A stretch of DNA of 64,000 nucleotides from Pseudarthrobacter siccitolerans (GCF_001046895.1 NZ_CAQI01000059.1:62001-126000); one strand, 5' to 3'. Shown: positions 25,562-33,773, numbered from the stretch's first letter. Notes: generated from the letters alone by a model not told the origin. A program made the numbers and translations.

Positions 25562-25777
25562 ATGGCTGAACGCGGCAACACCAAACACGGCTCCAATCTG
25601 GATGACCAGATGAAGCACGAAACCCAGGGCGCGGTCCACGCAAACCAACCTCCCCATGCGGAGGAATGGCGCGAAACCGACCCTTTCCCCGACGACACCG
25701 ATCCTGCTGAAGTGCGGGAGGCCCTGAATCCGGTCGCTTCCCCCGACTCCATCACAGATGGGGAGGAGGAACAGTGA
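25562..25777 (+). CDS. Small acidic hydrophilic protein
   Basis: A 71-residue, highly charged protein (MAERGNTKHGSNLDDQMKHE at the start, ending DGEEEQ) with no hydrophobic core; it is probably disordered. The ATG at 25562 has GAAGGAG seven bases upstream. Its stop overlaps the GTG of the baeRF2 gene (GTGA), so the two are translationally coupled. No family is recognised. The association with a ribosome-hibernation-type factor suggests a stress or stationary-phase role. Confidence 0.75.
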   Translation: MAERGNTKHGSNLDDQMKHETQGAVHANQPPHAEEWRETDPFPDDTDPAEVREALNPVASPDSITDGEEEQ

Positions 25778-26910
25778 CCAGGAGCCTGAAGGAGCACGCG
25801 GACCGGTACCGGCTCCCCGGCCCTTGGTGCACCGCCTATGTAGATGCGGGAACAGGCACCGTGGACAGCCTGGAAGCAGGCGACGTCCGGCCCGGTAATG
25901 TCCGTGCCACCCTCAAGGCGCAGGGCGCTTCCACGGCCGACCTTGACGCAGCGGAGCAGGCCCTGCAACCGGAAGCAGGCGTCCCCTCCCCGGTGTCCCG
26001 GTTTGTCCTGGTGCATCAGGGAAACGTGGAGATCAATGAGGTCCTGCCCGGAGAACTTGTTCTGCCGGAACGGATTTCGGTGGATCCCATTCCCGATCTC
26101 CTGCCGCTGGTAAAGCACCGGCCGGAGGAATTCCCGTTCGTTGTTGCGGAGGTAAGCCGCGAACACGGCGAGATCCGCCTGCACTACGCCGGAGCCGGGG
26201 CTCCGGCGAGCACCGAGGAAGTCCAGGGCGACACCCAGCACATCAAGAAGTTCCAGGGCGGCGGCTGGGCACACCTCCGCTTCCAGCACCACACCGAGGA
26301 TGTCTGGCGCCGCAACGCAGACCAGGTGGCCGAGGAAATCGACCGCGTGGTGGGCAGCAGCGGTGCACGGCTGGTGGTCCTCGCAGGCGACATCCATGCA
26401 CGCAGGTTGGTGCAGGAGCAACTCGCCAAAGCCACCCAGGCACTGGTATCCATAATTGATTCCCACACCCACACGGCAGGCGCCGACCAGGGTCTTTTGG
26501 AAGACCAGGTCAACGAGCGGGTGGCCGAACAGTGGGCCGCCGAACAGCAGGAGATCATGGACCGGCTGGCCATGCAGGAGGGCCAGGCCAATCCGGAATC
26601 AGCCACGGGGATCGGGGCTGTTGTGCACGCGCTGCAGCAGGCCCAGGTGGACGTGCTGATCCTGGATGACGCCGCACTTTCGGAACGGACCCTGCTGGCA
26701 CTCGACGCCGAGCCGTGGATTGCCACGGCGGAGGAGGAATCCCTGGGGGCCAACGTGCTCGGCAAAGTCCCTGCTCCCGCGGCCCTGCTGCGTGCGGCCG
26801 CACTGACCGATGCACGGGTCCTGCTGGTTCCGGGTCCGGTACTGCCGGAGGGCGCTGATGTGGCAGCCCTGCTGCGCTGGTCCACGGGCCCCGAGGTCCC
26901 GTCGTCGTAA
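25774..26910 (+). CDS. baeRF2 / Rv2629-family ribosome-associated factor
   Basis: A 378-residue member of the bacterial archaeo-eukaryotic release factor family 2, related to M. tuberculosis Rv2629 (a ribosome hibernation factor). The central domain has GGGWAHLRFQHHTEDVWRRN near residue 165, the motif of the group. LVVLAGDIHARRLVQEQL follows near 200, and a C-terminal L7Ae-like part has VDVLILDD near 295. These proteins are thought to bind stalled or idle ribosomes. It starts at GTG 25774, overlapping the previous stop, and is followed by another small acidic protein in what looks like one operon. Confidence 0.85.
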   Translation: MTRSLKEHADRYRLPGPWCTAYVDAGTGTVDSLEAGDVRPGNVRATLKAQGASTADLDAAEQALQPEAGVPSPVSRFVLVHQGNVEINEVLPGELVLPERISVDPIPDLLPLVKHRPEEFPFVVAEVSREHGEIRLHYAGAGAPASTEEVQGDTQHIKKFQGGGWAHLRFQHHTEDVWRRNADQVAEEIDRVVGSSGARLVVLAGDIHARRLVQEQLAKATQALVSIIDSHTHTAGADQGLLEDQVNERVAEQWAAEQQEIMDRLAMQEGQANPESATGIGAVVHALQQAQVDVLILDDAALSERTLLALDAEPWIATAEEESLGANVLGKVPAPAALLRAAALTDARVLLVPGPVLPEGADVAALLRWSTGPEVPSS

Positions 26911-26956
26911 GTCATCCACACCGCAGCAACCCAACCGACAGGAAGGAAGGCACACC

Positions 26957-27265
26957 ATGGCAAACGAAAACGACAACGAAAACCTTGCCCCGGGCGGCGT
27001 GATCATCCCCGAAGAGGATGCGCTGCCCAATCCCACCCGGACGGGCCACGGTAAAATGCCGGAGGACGTTGACGACGACGCGTACCAGGCCGCCGCCGAA
27101 CAGGAACGGGTTGCCGCCGGCCTTGCAGACTATGCACCCGGTGACGTTCCGCCGGCAACTGATCCGCTGCCGGCCGAGGCTTCGGAGGCCGCCGACCTTG
27201 CCCAGCGGGGCTTGTTGGACAACAACGATTCCACCGGAACCGGAGACCAGGAGAACAACAAGTAG
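26957..27265 (+). CDS. Acidic, probably disordered hypothetical protein
   Basis: A 102-residue, very acidic protein (MANENDNENLAPGGVIIPEE, then EDVDDDAYQAAAEQERVAAG) lacking hydrophobic segments. The ATG at 26957 follows GGAAGGAAGG. It is the last gene of the operon with the baeRF2 factor and the 71-residue acidic protein and ends at a strong terminator. No family is recognised. Composition resembles stress-related hydrophilin-like proteins, but function is unknown. Confidence 0.78.
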   Translation: MANENDNENLAPGGVIIPEEDALPNPTRTGHGKMPEDVDDDAYQAAAEQERVAAGLADYAPGDVPPATDPLPAEASEAADLAQRGLLDNNDSTGTGDQENNK

Positions 27266-27280
27266 TCAGCGGCAGAGGAA

Positions 27281-27319
27281 GAGGGGCAGGGCGGTGTGAA
27301 CTGGCCCTGCCCCTCTTTC
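27281..27319 (+). terminator. Intrinsic terminator
   Basis: A perfect 12-bp stem, GAGGGGCAGGGC (27281-27292) with GCCCTGCCCCTC (27304-27315), is followed by TTTC. It ends the baeRF2 operon and could also serve the convergent marR gene. Confidence 0.8.
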
Positions 27320-27330
27320 ATGCTTTCGTT

Positions 27331-27864
27331 TTACTGCTGCGGATGGTCCTGCCCGCGAAAGCCGTGGCCGCGCGTGCCCGGAAACCGGCGTGGAGAGCGG
27401 TGGTGGTCAGGCACAACAAAAGGAACCACCTCCGGGTCCCTGCCGGGCGGTACCGCCCGGATGAACTTGGTGAGCTCATCCTGCAGGACCTTCCAGGAGA
27501 TCTCCGGATCGTCCGGGTACGCATCGATTTCCGCCTGCCGGGCTGCGTCGAGGGCCGCCCGGCCGAAATCGGTGAGCTCGACCTTAAACTGCCTGCGGTC
27601 TTTGGACTGGCGTGTCCGGGTGATATGCCCTGACCCCTCGAGCCGGGTAAGCACCCGGCCCAGGGTCTGGCTCTGCACCCGGACCACTTCGGCAAGTTGC
27701 TCCTGGTTGAGGGGTCCGGCTGCCAGCCCTTCCAGGGCTATAACAGCTGCACGGGTCAGGCCCAGGGGCGCCAGAGCATCATCCTGACGCCGCTGGACCA
27801 GACGCGCCGCCAGCGTAATAAGGCGGTAGCTGTTCCGTGCATCCGGATCGAGGTTGCTCGTCAT
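27331..27864 (-). CDS. MarR-family transcriptional regulator
   Basis: A 177-residue MarR-type winged-helix regulator. The DNA-binding part covers about residues 25-105, with LNQEQLAEVVRVQSQTLGRV as the helix-turn-helix and SKDRRQFKVELTDFGR as the wing. A C-terminal basic tail of about 30 residues (HHRSPRRFPGTRGHGF) is unusual for the family. It is divergent from the envelope-stress operon at 28135, and palindromic GCTTA-type half-sites fill the intergenic region, which suggests autoregulation and control of the neighbours. The ligand is unknown. Confidence 0.9.
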   Translation of the reverse strand: MTSNLDPDARNSYRLITLAARLVQRRQDDALAPLGLTRAAVIALEGLAAGPLNQEQLAEVVRVQSQTLGRVLTRLEGSGHITRTRQSKDRRQFKVELTDFGRAALDAARQAEIDAYPDDPEISWKVLQDELTKFIRAVPPGRDPEVVPFVVPDHHRSPRRFPGTRGHGFRGQDHPQQ

Positions 27865-27931
27865 CGGCCGCGGCCTTCCTGTAGGTGGCGAAGTGCGGGC
27901 GTAGTTACCCCTTCATGCGTCGCTACCTACC

Positions 27932-28080
27932 TACAATAAGCATGCTTAGCATCCTGTTCGCAAGTAGGCTTACTATCCACCCTGCCAGCAGGGGGGATTA
28001 AGCGGAAACCTCTGAACATCCCCCCTTGCAATCCAAATGGGAAGTGTGCTTAGTATCTAAGTAGTAACCCTGCTTACTAA
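27932..28080. promoter_or_regulatory. Operator region with repeated GCTTA half-sites
   Basis: The 270-bp gap between marR and the gene at 28135 is AT-richer than its surroundings and carries a perfect 12-bp palindrome TAAGCATGCTTA (27937-27948). It also holds GCTTACTA at 27968-27975 and 28072-28079, GCTTAGTA at 28048-28055, and CTTAG-3-CTAAG. A long-loop inverted repeat GGGGGGAT/ATCCCCCC spans 27991-28025. MarR binding is inferred. Confidence 0.6.
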
Positions 28081-28134
28081 CACTGCCAGCACTGCTGGTT
28101 CTTGATCGCCAGCTGACCCTTTGCGAAAGAGAGC

Positions 28135-29016
28135 ATGATGACAGAGAACCAATGGCCCCAGACCCCCAACCCTGCTATCCCGGACCCTTACGTAGCTTCT
28201 GAACCGGGCGTTGAGGATACCTACGCCACTCCAGCGGCCACCCCGTCCACTACCGGCACCGCAGGTACAGCAGGTACATCCAAGAAGGAGACGGCAAAGG
28301 AAGAGGCTTCCAACGTGGCCGGCCACGCCGCCTCTGCAGCCCAGGGCGTGGCCCACACGGCGAAGGACGAAGCGGCCAACGTGGCTTCCGAGGCCAAGAG
28401 CAGCGCCCAGGATCTGTTGTCCCAGGCCAAGTCGGGACTCACCAGCCAGGCCGGCACGCAGCAGCAGAAGGCGGCCGAGGGCATCCGAACCATCTCCAGC
28501 CAGCTGCACAGCATGGCAAGCGCACCGGACCAGCAGGGCATGGCCAGCGACCTCATCCGCCAGGCCGCCCAGCGCAGTGAATCCGTAGCTTCCTGGCTTG
28601 AGAACAAGCAGCCGGGTGACCTGCTCGGCGAAGTACAGAGGTTCGCCCGGAACCGCCCCGGCACCTTCCTCCTGCTCGCAGCAGGCGCCGGTGTCCTGGC
28701 AGGGCGGCTCACCCGCGGCCTCACTGCAGGAGCCACCGATTCCCAAGGTGCCGTGCAATCCGCCGCTGCCCGGCGGCCGGTCCAGTCCGCGCCCGTAGCG
28801 CCGCTCCGCCAGGAGACGGTATACGCAGCCGGCACGGACGATCTGTTTGACGAGCCCGTGGTAGGCACCGGAGCGCCGGTATCCACCTCCACGCTTCCGT
28901 CAGGCACCGCCGACGACAGCCCACTCCGGTTCGAAGATGACCCCTACCGTGACGAGGACGGCAGCTACCGTGCCGCTGACGGCACCTATCGGTCAACGGA
29001 AGGACGCCAACTGTGA
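28135..29016 (+). CDS. LEA-like repetitive protein with one membrane segment
   Basis: A 293-residue protein with low-complexity N-terminus rich in Pro/Thr/Gly (residues 1-50). A long Ala/Lys/Glu/Ser amphipathic helix region (about 50-130; HAASAAQGVAHTAKDEAANV, VASEAKSSAQDLLSQAKSGL) resembles LEA/YtxH-type stress proteins. A short hydrophobic segment TFLLLAAGAGVLAG lies near 180 and an acidic tail (FEDDPYRDEDGSYRAADGTY) ends it. It starts at ATG 28135 behind AAAGAGAGC. It is the first gene of a tightly coupled three-gene operon and lies divergent from marR. Confidence 0.75.
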   Translation: MMTENQWPQTPNPAIPDPYVASEPGVEDTYATPAATPSTTGTAGTAGTSKKETAKEEASNVAGHAASAAQGVAHTAKDEAANVASEAKSSAQDLLSQAKSGLTSQAGTQQQKAAEGIRTISSQLHSMASAPDQQGMASDLIRQAAQRSESVASWLENKQPGDLLGEVQRFARNRPGTFLLLAAGAGVLAGRLTRGLTAGATDSQGAVQSAAARRPVQSAPVAPLRQETVYAAGTDDLFDEPVVGTGAPVSTSTLPSGTADDSPLRFEDDPYRDEDGSYRAADGTYRSTEGRQL

Positions 29017-29444
29017 GTAGCCAGATTCCGGAGATGCCGCCGAGTGAGGCGCACGCGAAAGCGGACAACGCGTCGCTGGGTGAGCTCCTGGGCGAGGTGA
29101 CCCGGGACTTGTCCACCCTGATGCGCCAGGAAGTGGAACTGGCCAAGGCCGAACTGAAACAGTCCGCCACCAAGGCCGGCAAAGGCGGCGGAATGCTCGC
29201 CGGCGCCGGCGTGGCCGGACACTTCGTCCTGGTATTCCTGTCCCTGGCCCTGATGTTCGCCCTGGGCGCGCTGATGCCGCTGGGCTGGGCCGCCGTGATC
29301 GTCGCCGTGATCTGGGCCATCATCGCCGCGGTCCTGGCCTCGATCGGCCGCAAGAACCTCAAGCAGATCCAGGGCATGCCCCAGACGGGCGAAACACTCT
29401 CCGAAATTCCCCCAACCCTAAAACCAGGTGAGGTAAACCGATGA
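29013..29444 (+). CDS. Phage-holin-family protein (actinobacterial holin-X / DUF1469)
   Basis: A 143-residue protein of the putative actinobacterial holin-X family. An N-terminal amphipathic helix (LGELLGEVTRDLSTLMRQEV) is followed by KAELKQSATKAGKGGGM and two membrane segments (AGVAGHFVLVFLSLALMFAL and AAVIVAVIWAIIAAVLASIG) at about residues 60-115. Despite the name these are chromosomal envelope proteins and there is no phage context here. Its GTG overlaps the previous stop (GTGA) and its own stop overlaps the next ATG (ATGA). It is probably an envelope-stress protein. Confidence 0.87.
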   Translation: MSSQIPEMPPSEAHAKADNASLGELLGEVTRDLSTLMRQEVELAKAELKQSATKAGKGGGMLAGAGVAGHFVLVFLSLALMFALGALMPLGWAAVIVAVIWAIIAAVLASIGRKNLKQIQGMPQTGETLSEIPPTLKPGEVNR

Positions 29445-30103
29445 GCGATAACCCGGACGCAATCCGTTCAGACATAGAAGCCACCCGCGCCCGCCTGGGC
29501 ACCAACGTCGACGCGGTCGCGGACAAAGTCACCCCATCCAACATCGTCCACCGCCAGACCGACAAGGTCAAAGACGCCGTCACCGGCGTGAAGGAGCGAA
29601 TCATGGGAGCAGCCGACTCAGCAACATCCTCGGTCCAGGACAGGGCCCACTCGGGCGCCGGGCACACCACCGACGCCCTGCACAGCACCGGAGAGACCCT
29701 GCACGGGGCCAAGGACAACGTCAGCGCCAAACTCTCCGACGCGGGCACCGCGATCTCGCACGCACCGGACCAGATCAAAACCCAGACCCAGGGCAACCCC
29801 CTGGCCGCGGGGCTGATCGCGTTCGGCGCCGGGATGCTCATCTCGTCCCTGATCCCGGCCAGCCAGAAGGAACGCGAAGCGGCCCAGCAACTCAAGACCG
29901 CCGCCGAACCCCTCGCCACCCAGGTCACCGACGCCGCCAAGGACATGGTCCAGGACCTCAAGGAACCAGCCCAGGAAGCGATGGACAACGTCAAAGCCAC
30001 CGCCACCGAAGCAGCACAGAACGTCAAAGCCGAAGGCCAACACGCCGCCACCGACGTCAAAGACCGCGCCACCGACGCCAAAGACCACGTCCAGAACACG
30101 TAG
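29441..30103 (+). CDS. DUF3618 domain-containing envelope protein
   Basis: A 220-residue protein. The N-terminal DUF3618 is SDNPDAIRSDIEATRARLGT (residues 2-21) with NVDAVADKV. A long alanine/lysine-rich amphipathic region follows, and one weak membrane segment NPLAAGLIAFGAGMLISSLI lies near residue 115-134. The tail repeats AATDVKDRATDAKDHVQNT-like heptads. It is the third gene of the operon, coupled by ATGA. DUF3618 proteins sit with holin-X and YtxH-like proteins in many Actinobacteria; their role is unknown. The C-terminal third uses unusually uniform codons (many GCC/ACC/AAA/GAC). Confidence 0.83.
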   Translation: MSDNPDAIRSDIEATRARLGTNVDAVADKVTPSNIVHRQTDKVKDAVTGVKERIMGAADSATSSVQDRAHSGAGHTTDALHSTGETLHGAKDNVSAKLSDAGTAISHAPDQIKTQTQGNPLAAGLIAFGAGMLISSLIPASQKEREAAQQLKTAAEPLATQVTDAAKDMVQDLKEPAQEAMDNVKATATEAAQNVKAEGQHAATDVKDRATDAKDHVQNT

Positions 30104-30133
30104 GACCTACCCGAGGTAGGGACATCCCAGGTC

Positions 30134-30169
30134 CAGGAAGGCCGGCTCCGCAAGGGGCCGGCCTTCCTG
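30134..30169. terminator. Intrinsic terminator-like hairpin
   Basis: A perfect 13-bp stem (30134-30146 with 30157-30169) closes a CCGCAAGGGG-type loop. It lies between the DUF3618 gene and the convergent LysR-like gene. No long T run follows, so it may act as a bidirectional or weak terminator. Confidence 0.65.
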
Positions 30170-30200
30170 CGTCTGTGGCTTCGTGTGAGGCCCGGCGGTG

Positions 30201-30962
30201 CTAGCGCTTGCCCTTTTTCCGCGAACCCTTGCCGCGGCCCTTATCCGGGTTCGGGGCATAGCGCTGGGCAACCTTCGGGGCCTTCTTGGCTCCGGTGCCC
30301 CGTCGGTCCGGTTTGGGGTCCTTCTTGACTTTGACGGGCTGGGCGGACGGCTGGCGCGAGCTTTGGGCCGTCCGTCCACGCACAATCCCGATGAACTCCT
30401 CGATGACCTCATCCGTGGAATCGGCGGGCCATGCAACCCCAATCTCCGTAGTGGGTGCCCCGGACAGCCGCCTGGCCACGGTGTCCTTGACGTTGAAGTG
30501 CCTGGCCACGGACATCGGCAGGATGGCCAGTCCCGCCCCGGTGGCCACCACCTGCAGTGCGGCTTCCGGGCCGCCGAGCGCGGCCACGTCCAGGAAGGAC
30601 TCCTCCTCCAGGTCGGCAAGCGCCACTTCCTCGAACACCGAGATCTCGTGGCCCTTCGGCGCCACCACCACGGGCTGCTCTTCGTACAGCGGAATCACGC
30701 TGAGGCCCTCGCGCTCCACCGGAAGGCGGACGAAGCTGAGGTCCGCGGAACCGTCATGCAGCACCTGGACCTGCGCGCCGTCGTCGGCCATAAAAGCCTG
30801 CAGCGGCACATGCTGCACCCGCTCCTCCCACCGGCGGATCCACTTTCCCGGCGTCACCCCCGCCACGTAGGCGACGCGGAGGACGCGGGAAGCTTCCCCG
30901 GCGGCGGGATCGGCAGACCCTAAGGGAGCGGCGTCTGGCTGGGGGGTGTTGTCGGTGGGCAC
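30201..30962 (-). CDS. LysR-type substrate-binding domain protein lacking the DNA-binding domain
   Basis: A 253-residue protein that starts directly with an LTTR effector-binding fold: LRVAYVAGVTPGKWIRRWEE near residue 28, LSFVRLPVEREGLSVIPLYE near 80, VVVAPKGHEISVFEEV near 105, and ATGAGLAILPMSVARHF near 148. There is no N-terminal helix-turn-helix. A highly basic C-terminal tail (KGRGKGSRKKGKR) could bind nucleic acid. The GTG at 30962 is taken as start; a longer frame to 31058 exists. It is divergent from the DUF5997 gene 37 bases away, a pairing worth attention. Confidence 0.82.
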   Translation of the reverse strand: MPTDNTPQPDAAPLGSADPAAGEASRVLRVAYVAGVTPGKWIRRWEERVQHVPLQAFMADDGAQVQVLHDGSADLSFVRLPVEREGLSVIPLYEEQPVVVAPKGHEISVFEEVALADLEEESFLDVAALGGPEAALQVVATGAGLAILPMSVARHFNVKDTVARRLSGAPTTEIGVAWPADSTDEVIEEFIGIVRGRTAQSSRQPSAQPVKVKKDPKPDRRGTGAKKAPKVAQRYAPNPDKGRGKGSRKKGKR

Positions 30963-30999
30963 GTCTTCACAGTACCGTCCGCCCGGATACCCTTGAAGC

Positions 31000-31395
31000 A
31001 TGACCTCTGCAAACTCCCAGTCCATGAAGCCGGCCACCGTTGCCAAGAAACTTGGCATCTACCTGCCCGCAACACCGCAGGAGTTCCAGGAATCCACCAT
31101 CAGCCGGGAGGAGTTCGCCGAACTCCAGGCCAATCCGCCGGAATGGCTCGCCGAACTCCGCCGCAACGGCCCGCACCCCCGCCCGGTAGTGGCCCAGAAG
31201 CTGAACGTGTCCATCAGCGGCCTGGCACGCGGCGGCGTTGAGGAAGCGCTCACGACGGCGGAAATCACCGCGCTGCTGCAGGCTCCCCCGGCGTGGCTGG
31301 TCGCCGAGCGCGCCACGCATGCCGCTGTCCGGGCCGAGGCCCAGCGGGTGAAGGAAGAAGCTGCCAAGAAGGAAGCCAAGCGGGCCCGGGCCTGA
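31000..31395 (+). CDS. DUF5997 family protein
   Basis: A 131-residue protein of the actinobacterial DUF5997 family, recognised by KPATVAKKLGIYLPATPQEF at residue 9, REEFAELQANPPEWLAELRR near 36, and RPVVAQKLNVSISGLARGGV near 60. The last of these looks like a helix-turn-helix. A basic, Glu/Lys/Ala-rich helix ends it. It is divergent from the LysR-like effector domain protein, so the pair might act as a split regulator. That is inference; the family has no assigned function. Confidence 0.82.
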   Translation: MTSANSQSMKPATVAKKLGIYLPATPQEFQESTISREEFAELQANPPEWLAELRRNGPHPRPVVAQKLNVSISGLARGGVEEALTTAEITALLQAPPAWLVAERATHAAVRAEAQRVKEEAAKKEAKRARA

Positions 31396-31422
31396 CCGCT
31401 GCCCTTCCGCGAAACCGGGACG

Positions 31423-31803
31423 TCAGTCCTGGTGCAGCTGGATGAAGTTGCCGCAGCCGTCGTCGAACACGGCGCTGATCCCGGACGGGTCCTCGGCCGG
31501 CTCACCCTTGAAGGTGACGCCCGCCTGGGTGAGCCGCTCGTACTCCGCCTGCACGTCCGGCACGCCGAAAACGATCGCCGGGAGCCCGGCCTTGTGCAGC
31601 GCGTTCATGTAGTCCGCTGCGATGGGATTGTCGCTCGGTTCCAGCAGCAGGCCCACTGAGCCCTGGTCCGCGCCGGGGTCCTTGATGATGAACAGGTTGT
31701 ACTCGGGCATGGCCATCAGTGTTTCGAAGCCAAGGGTCTCCGTGTAGAAGGTGTGGGCGGCCGCTGGGTCCTGGACATGGATGCTGCACATTTTGAGTCT
31801 CAT
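31423..31803 (-). CDS. VOC family protein (glyoxalase-like)
   Basis: A 126-residue VOC protein of the DUF/PhnB-like branch. It has MCSIHVQDPAAAHTFYTETL at residue 5, SVGLLLEPSDNPIAADYMNA near 49, and VFDDGCGNFIQLHQD at the end, where the final residues supply the usual metal-ligand positions. The ATG at 31803 is chosen over the longer frame to 31995, which has no recognisable content. It is convergent with the DUF5997 gene and divergent from a membrane protein. Substrate is unknown. Confidence 0.87.
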   Translation of the reverse strand: MRLKMCSIHVQDPAAAHTFYTETLGFETLMAMPEYNLFIIKDPGADQGSVGLLLEPSDNPIAADYMNALHKAGLPAIVFGVPDVQAEYERLTQAGVTFKGEPAEDPSGISAVFDDGCGNFIQLHQD

Positions 31804-31958
31804 GGGTCCCACCGTACGTGGCTTGTGGCACGGCCGGGAAGACTGCCCATGCTCCCGGACTGTCCCAGCCGGGAGCCATTGACCCTGGCGCGGGAAGGCG
31901 CTCCAATGGAAGGACCAGCCCGGACTGACGCCCGGGCGTGCGGACGTGGAGGTGCAAG

Positions 31959-32558
31959 GTGGCAGCCATCGCAGAATCCCTGTTCCAAGGGGCATTGGTC
32001 CTTCTGCTGTGTGGGGCCGTGCTGGTGGTGAGCGTGGCCGCCACGGTGTTCCAGGTCCGACGACGGTCGCTGGCCGGCGCAGGCCTGGAGCCTGAGCGGT
32101 CGGACCAGTTGTTCTGGGATCTGTTCCTCGGATCGGCGGTTGCCCTCCCCGCCCTGCTCATTCCCACGTTGTCCTCCCCGTGGGCAGGGCTGTTCCTCGC
32201 CGGTGCTGCCGTGGCGTCCGGGATCGCGGCCTACCGGGGCAGCCCGCGGTTGATGTCATGGCTGTCTGACCGGCGCCAGCGCCGGGAATACCTGCCCCTT
32301 TATACGGCAGCGCAGGTTGAGCACAGCATGCTGCTGGAGCGCTGGCGCCGCTACGAACTGGATCCGGCCTACTGCATCGACTACCCAGCGATGACTGACG
32401 TGCGCCTGCCGCACACCGCGGCGGTGATCAAGGCCATGCGGGAGGCCGAGCAGCTGCGCGCCGCCCGGCACCAGGAGTACCCGCCCGCCGTCGAACGCTT
32501 TGGCCGCGCCCTCGCCGCGGCTGAGCAGGCGGCGGGAATCTCTGCCAAGGGGCGTTAG
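31959..32558 (+). CDS. Membrane-anchored hypothetical protein
   Basis: A 199-residue protein with three N-terminal membrane segments (SLFQGALVLLLCGAVLVVSV, LGSAVALPALLIPTLSSP, LFLAGAAVASGIAAYRG) up to about residue 95. A soluble helical domain follows, with the motif HSMLLERWRRYELDPAYCID. GTG 31959 has GGAGG upstream and is preferred to 31938. No family is recognised. The neighbours (VOC protein, DUF6919-like) do not explain it. Confidence 0.75.
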   Translation: MAAIAESLFQGALVLLLCGAVLVVSVAATVFQVRRRSLAGAGLEPERSDQLFWDLFLGSAVALPALLIPTLSSPWAGLFLAGAAVASGIAAYRGSPRLMSWLSDRRQRREYLPLYTAAQVEHSMLLERWRRYELDPAYCIDYPAMTDVRLPHTAAVIKAMREAEQLRAARHQEYPPAVERFGRALAAAEQAAGISAKGR

Positions 32559-32630
32559 CTGCTGTTCCGCGCATTAAGTGCTGTGTCGCCGTCACTGGAG
32601 TCCGGCGCCGGGGCGCCGTAGCATCCGAGG

Positions 32631-33230
32631 ATGGACCTTCAAGAAACGGAAGACCGCGACCAGTTCGGCAGGCGGCTGGAGGACCGGGGTGCCTGGCGCC
32701 AAGCCACCACTCTCGCGGCCGCTGGTGAACTGACGGCGCGCTGGCTCGAAGGAAACAGCGAGTTCCAGCCGGCCACCTTCACGGCCAGCTTCGACGACGA
32801 AACCGCACCGATCGCCGTCGGGCTTGCCGTCCTGAACCGGAACGGACTGTTCACCAAGGAATCGCAGCCGGGGTTGCAGTCCGGCGGCCTGGTGCAGCGG
32901 CAGTATGTCACAGGGTTCTGCAGCGCCGAAGCTGCTGCCGAGCTCCTGGCTCTCTCCACCCGGTCCGAGCTGGTGACCGTGGCCCATGCCCCGGGAGAAA
33001 CCAGCAACGCCGCTATCCCGGTGACGCTGGATGGCGGCGAGGTGGTGACGGTCCTGGGGTCCAGCGAGAATCCGGTGACCGAGGATCAGATCCAGGACTG
33101 GGCCAACGAAACCAATGACACGTTGGCCCTGTTGCTGGCCGACTCCTGGTACGTGGAGATCCTGGACCCGGTGTGGGGCCGGGACGACGTACTGCTGCCC
33201 GCCGTCCTCGGCGCCCTGACCGGTCCGTAG
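32631..33230 (+). CDS. Hypothetical protein, possible DUF6919 family
   Basis: A 199-residue soluble protein. It begins with an acidic helix (MDLQETEDRDQFGRRLEDRG) and contains NGLFTKESQPGLQSGGLVQR near residue 75 and YVTGFCSAEAAAELLALS near 92. It resembles the DUF6919 proteins of Streptomyces, which share the F-T-x-x-S-Q-P-G signature, but this match is from memory. It is convergent with the PPOX gene at 33235, with only four bases between the stop codons. Confidence 0.68.
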   Translation: MDLQETEDRDQFGRRLEDRGAWRQATTLAAAGELTARWLEGNSEFQPATFTASFDDETAPIAVGLAVLNRNGLFTKESQPGLQSGGLVQRQYVTGFCSAEAAAELLALSTRSELVTVAHAPGETSNAAIPVTLDGGEVVTVLGSSENPVTEDQIQDWANETNDTLALLLADSWYVEILDPVWGRDDVLLPAVLGALTGP

Positions 33231-33234
33231 TTCT

Positions 33235-33717
33235 TTAGAGCTCTACGGTCCCGCTTTCGCCCACGCTCATCCGGCTGTTGGTGACCTTGGACTTGACCCA
33301 CTGGAACACGGTGGCGGCGGTCCCGCCGGGGCTGGTCCAGTACTCGGCGGAGTCCGAGTCGACCCGGAGCAGGCACACTTCAGGGGTGTCCGGACCGTCC
33401 GGGAACCACGCCTCCACGGCCTGGTTCCACATCTGACGGATCTTTTCACGGTCCGTCACCACTTCAGCGGTGCCGGCCACCGAGACCCAATCGGTGTTTT
33501 TCCCGAAGGAAACGTTCACACGCGGGTCGGCCCGGACGTGGGCCACCTGCGAGGTGCCGAGCCCGGTGAAGAACCACATGTCGCCGTCGTCCTTAACATC
33601 CTGGACGGCAAGCGGCCGGCTGACGAGCGCGCCTTCTTCGTCGATGGTGGTCAACATTCCGATGTGGGAATGGTTGATGATGTCCGTAACCTTGCTGATG
33701 CTCTCGGTGTCAGTCAT
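33235..33717 (-). CDS. Pyridoxamine 5'-phosphate oxidase family protein (general-stress type)
   Basis: A 160-residue split-barrel flavin- or F420-type protein of the general stress protein 26 group: SHIGMLTTIDEEGALVSRPL near residue 15, DMWFFTGLGTSQVAHVRADP near 47, and VNVSFGKNTDWVSVAGTAEV near 68. Such proteins bind FMN/FAD or F420 and are common in stress regulons. It is preceded by a perfect TAAGCATGCTTA palindrome identical to the one next to the MarR gene, suggesting shared regulation. Confidence 0.87.
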   Translation of the reverse strand: MTDTESISKVTDIINHSHIGMLTTIDEEGALVSRPLAVQDVKDDGDMWFFTGLGTSQVAHVRADPRVNVSFGKNTDWVSVAGTAEVVTDREKIRQMWNQAVEAWFPDGPDTPEVCLLRVDSDSAEYWTSPGGTAATVFQWVKSKVTNSRMSVGESGTVEL

Positions 33718-33773
33718 GTCTCACCTCGTTCGTCTGCATGCGGGGACGCTCCCCATCGCCCAGCCTATTGGTA

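Noticed and set aside
29013..29444. Prophage signal from a holin-family protein
   Set aside because: The holin-X/DUF1469 family is chromosomal in Actinobacteria, and no phage structural, integrase or lysis genes are nearby.
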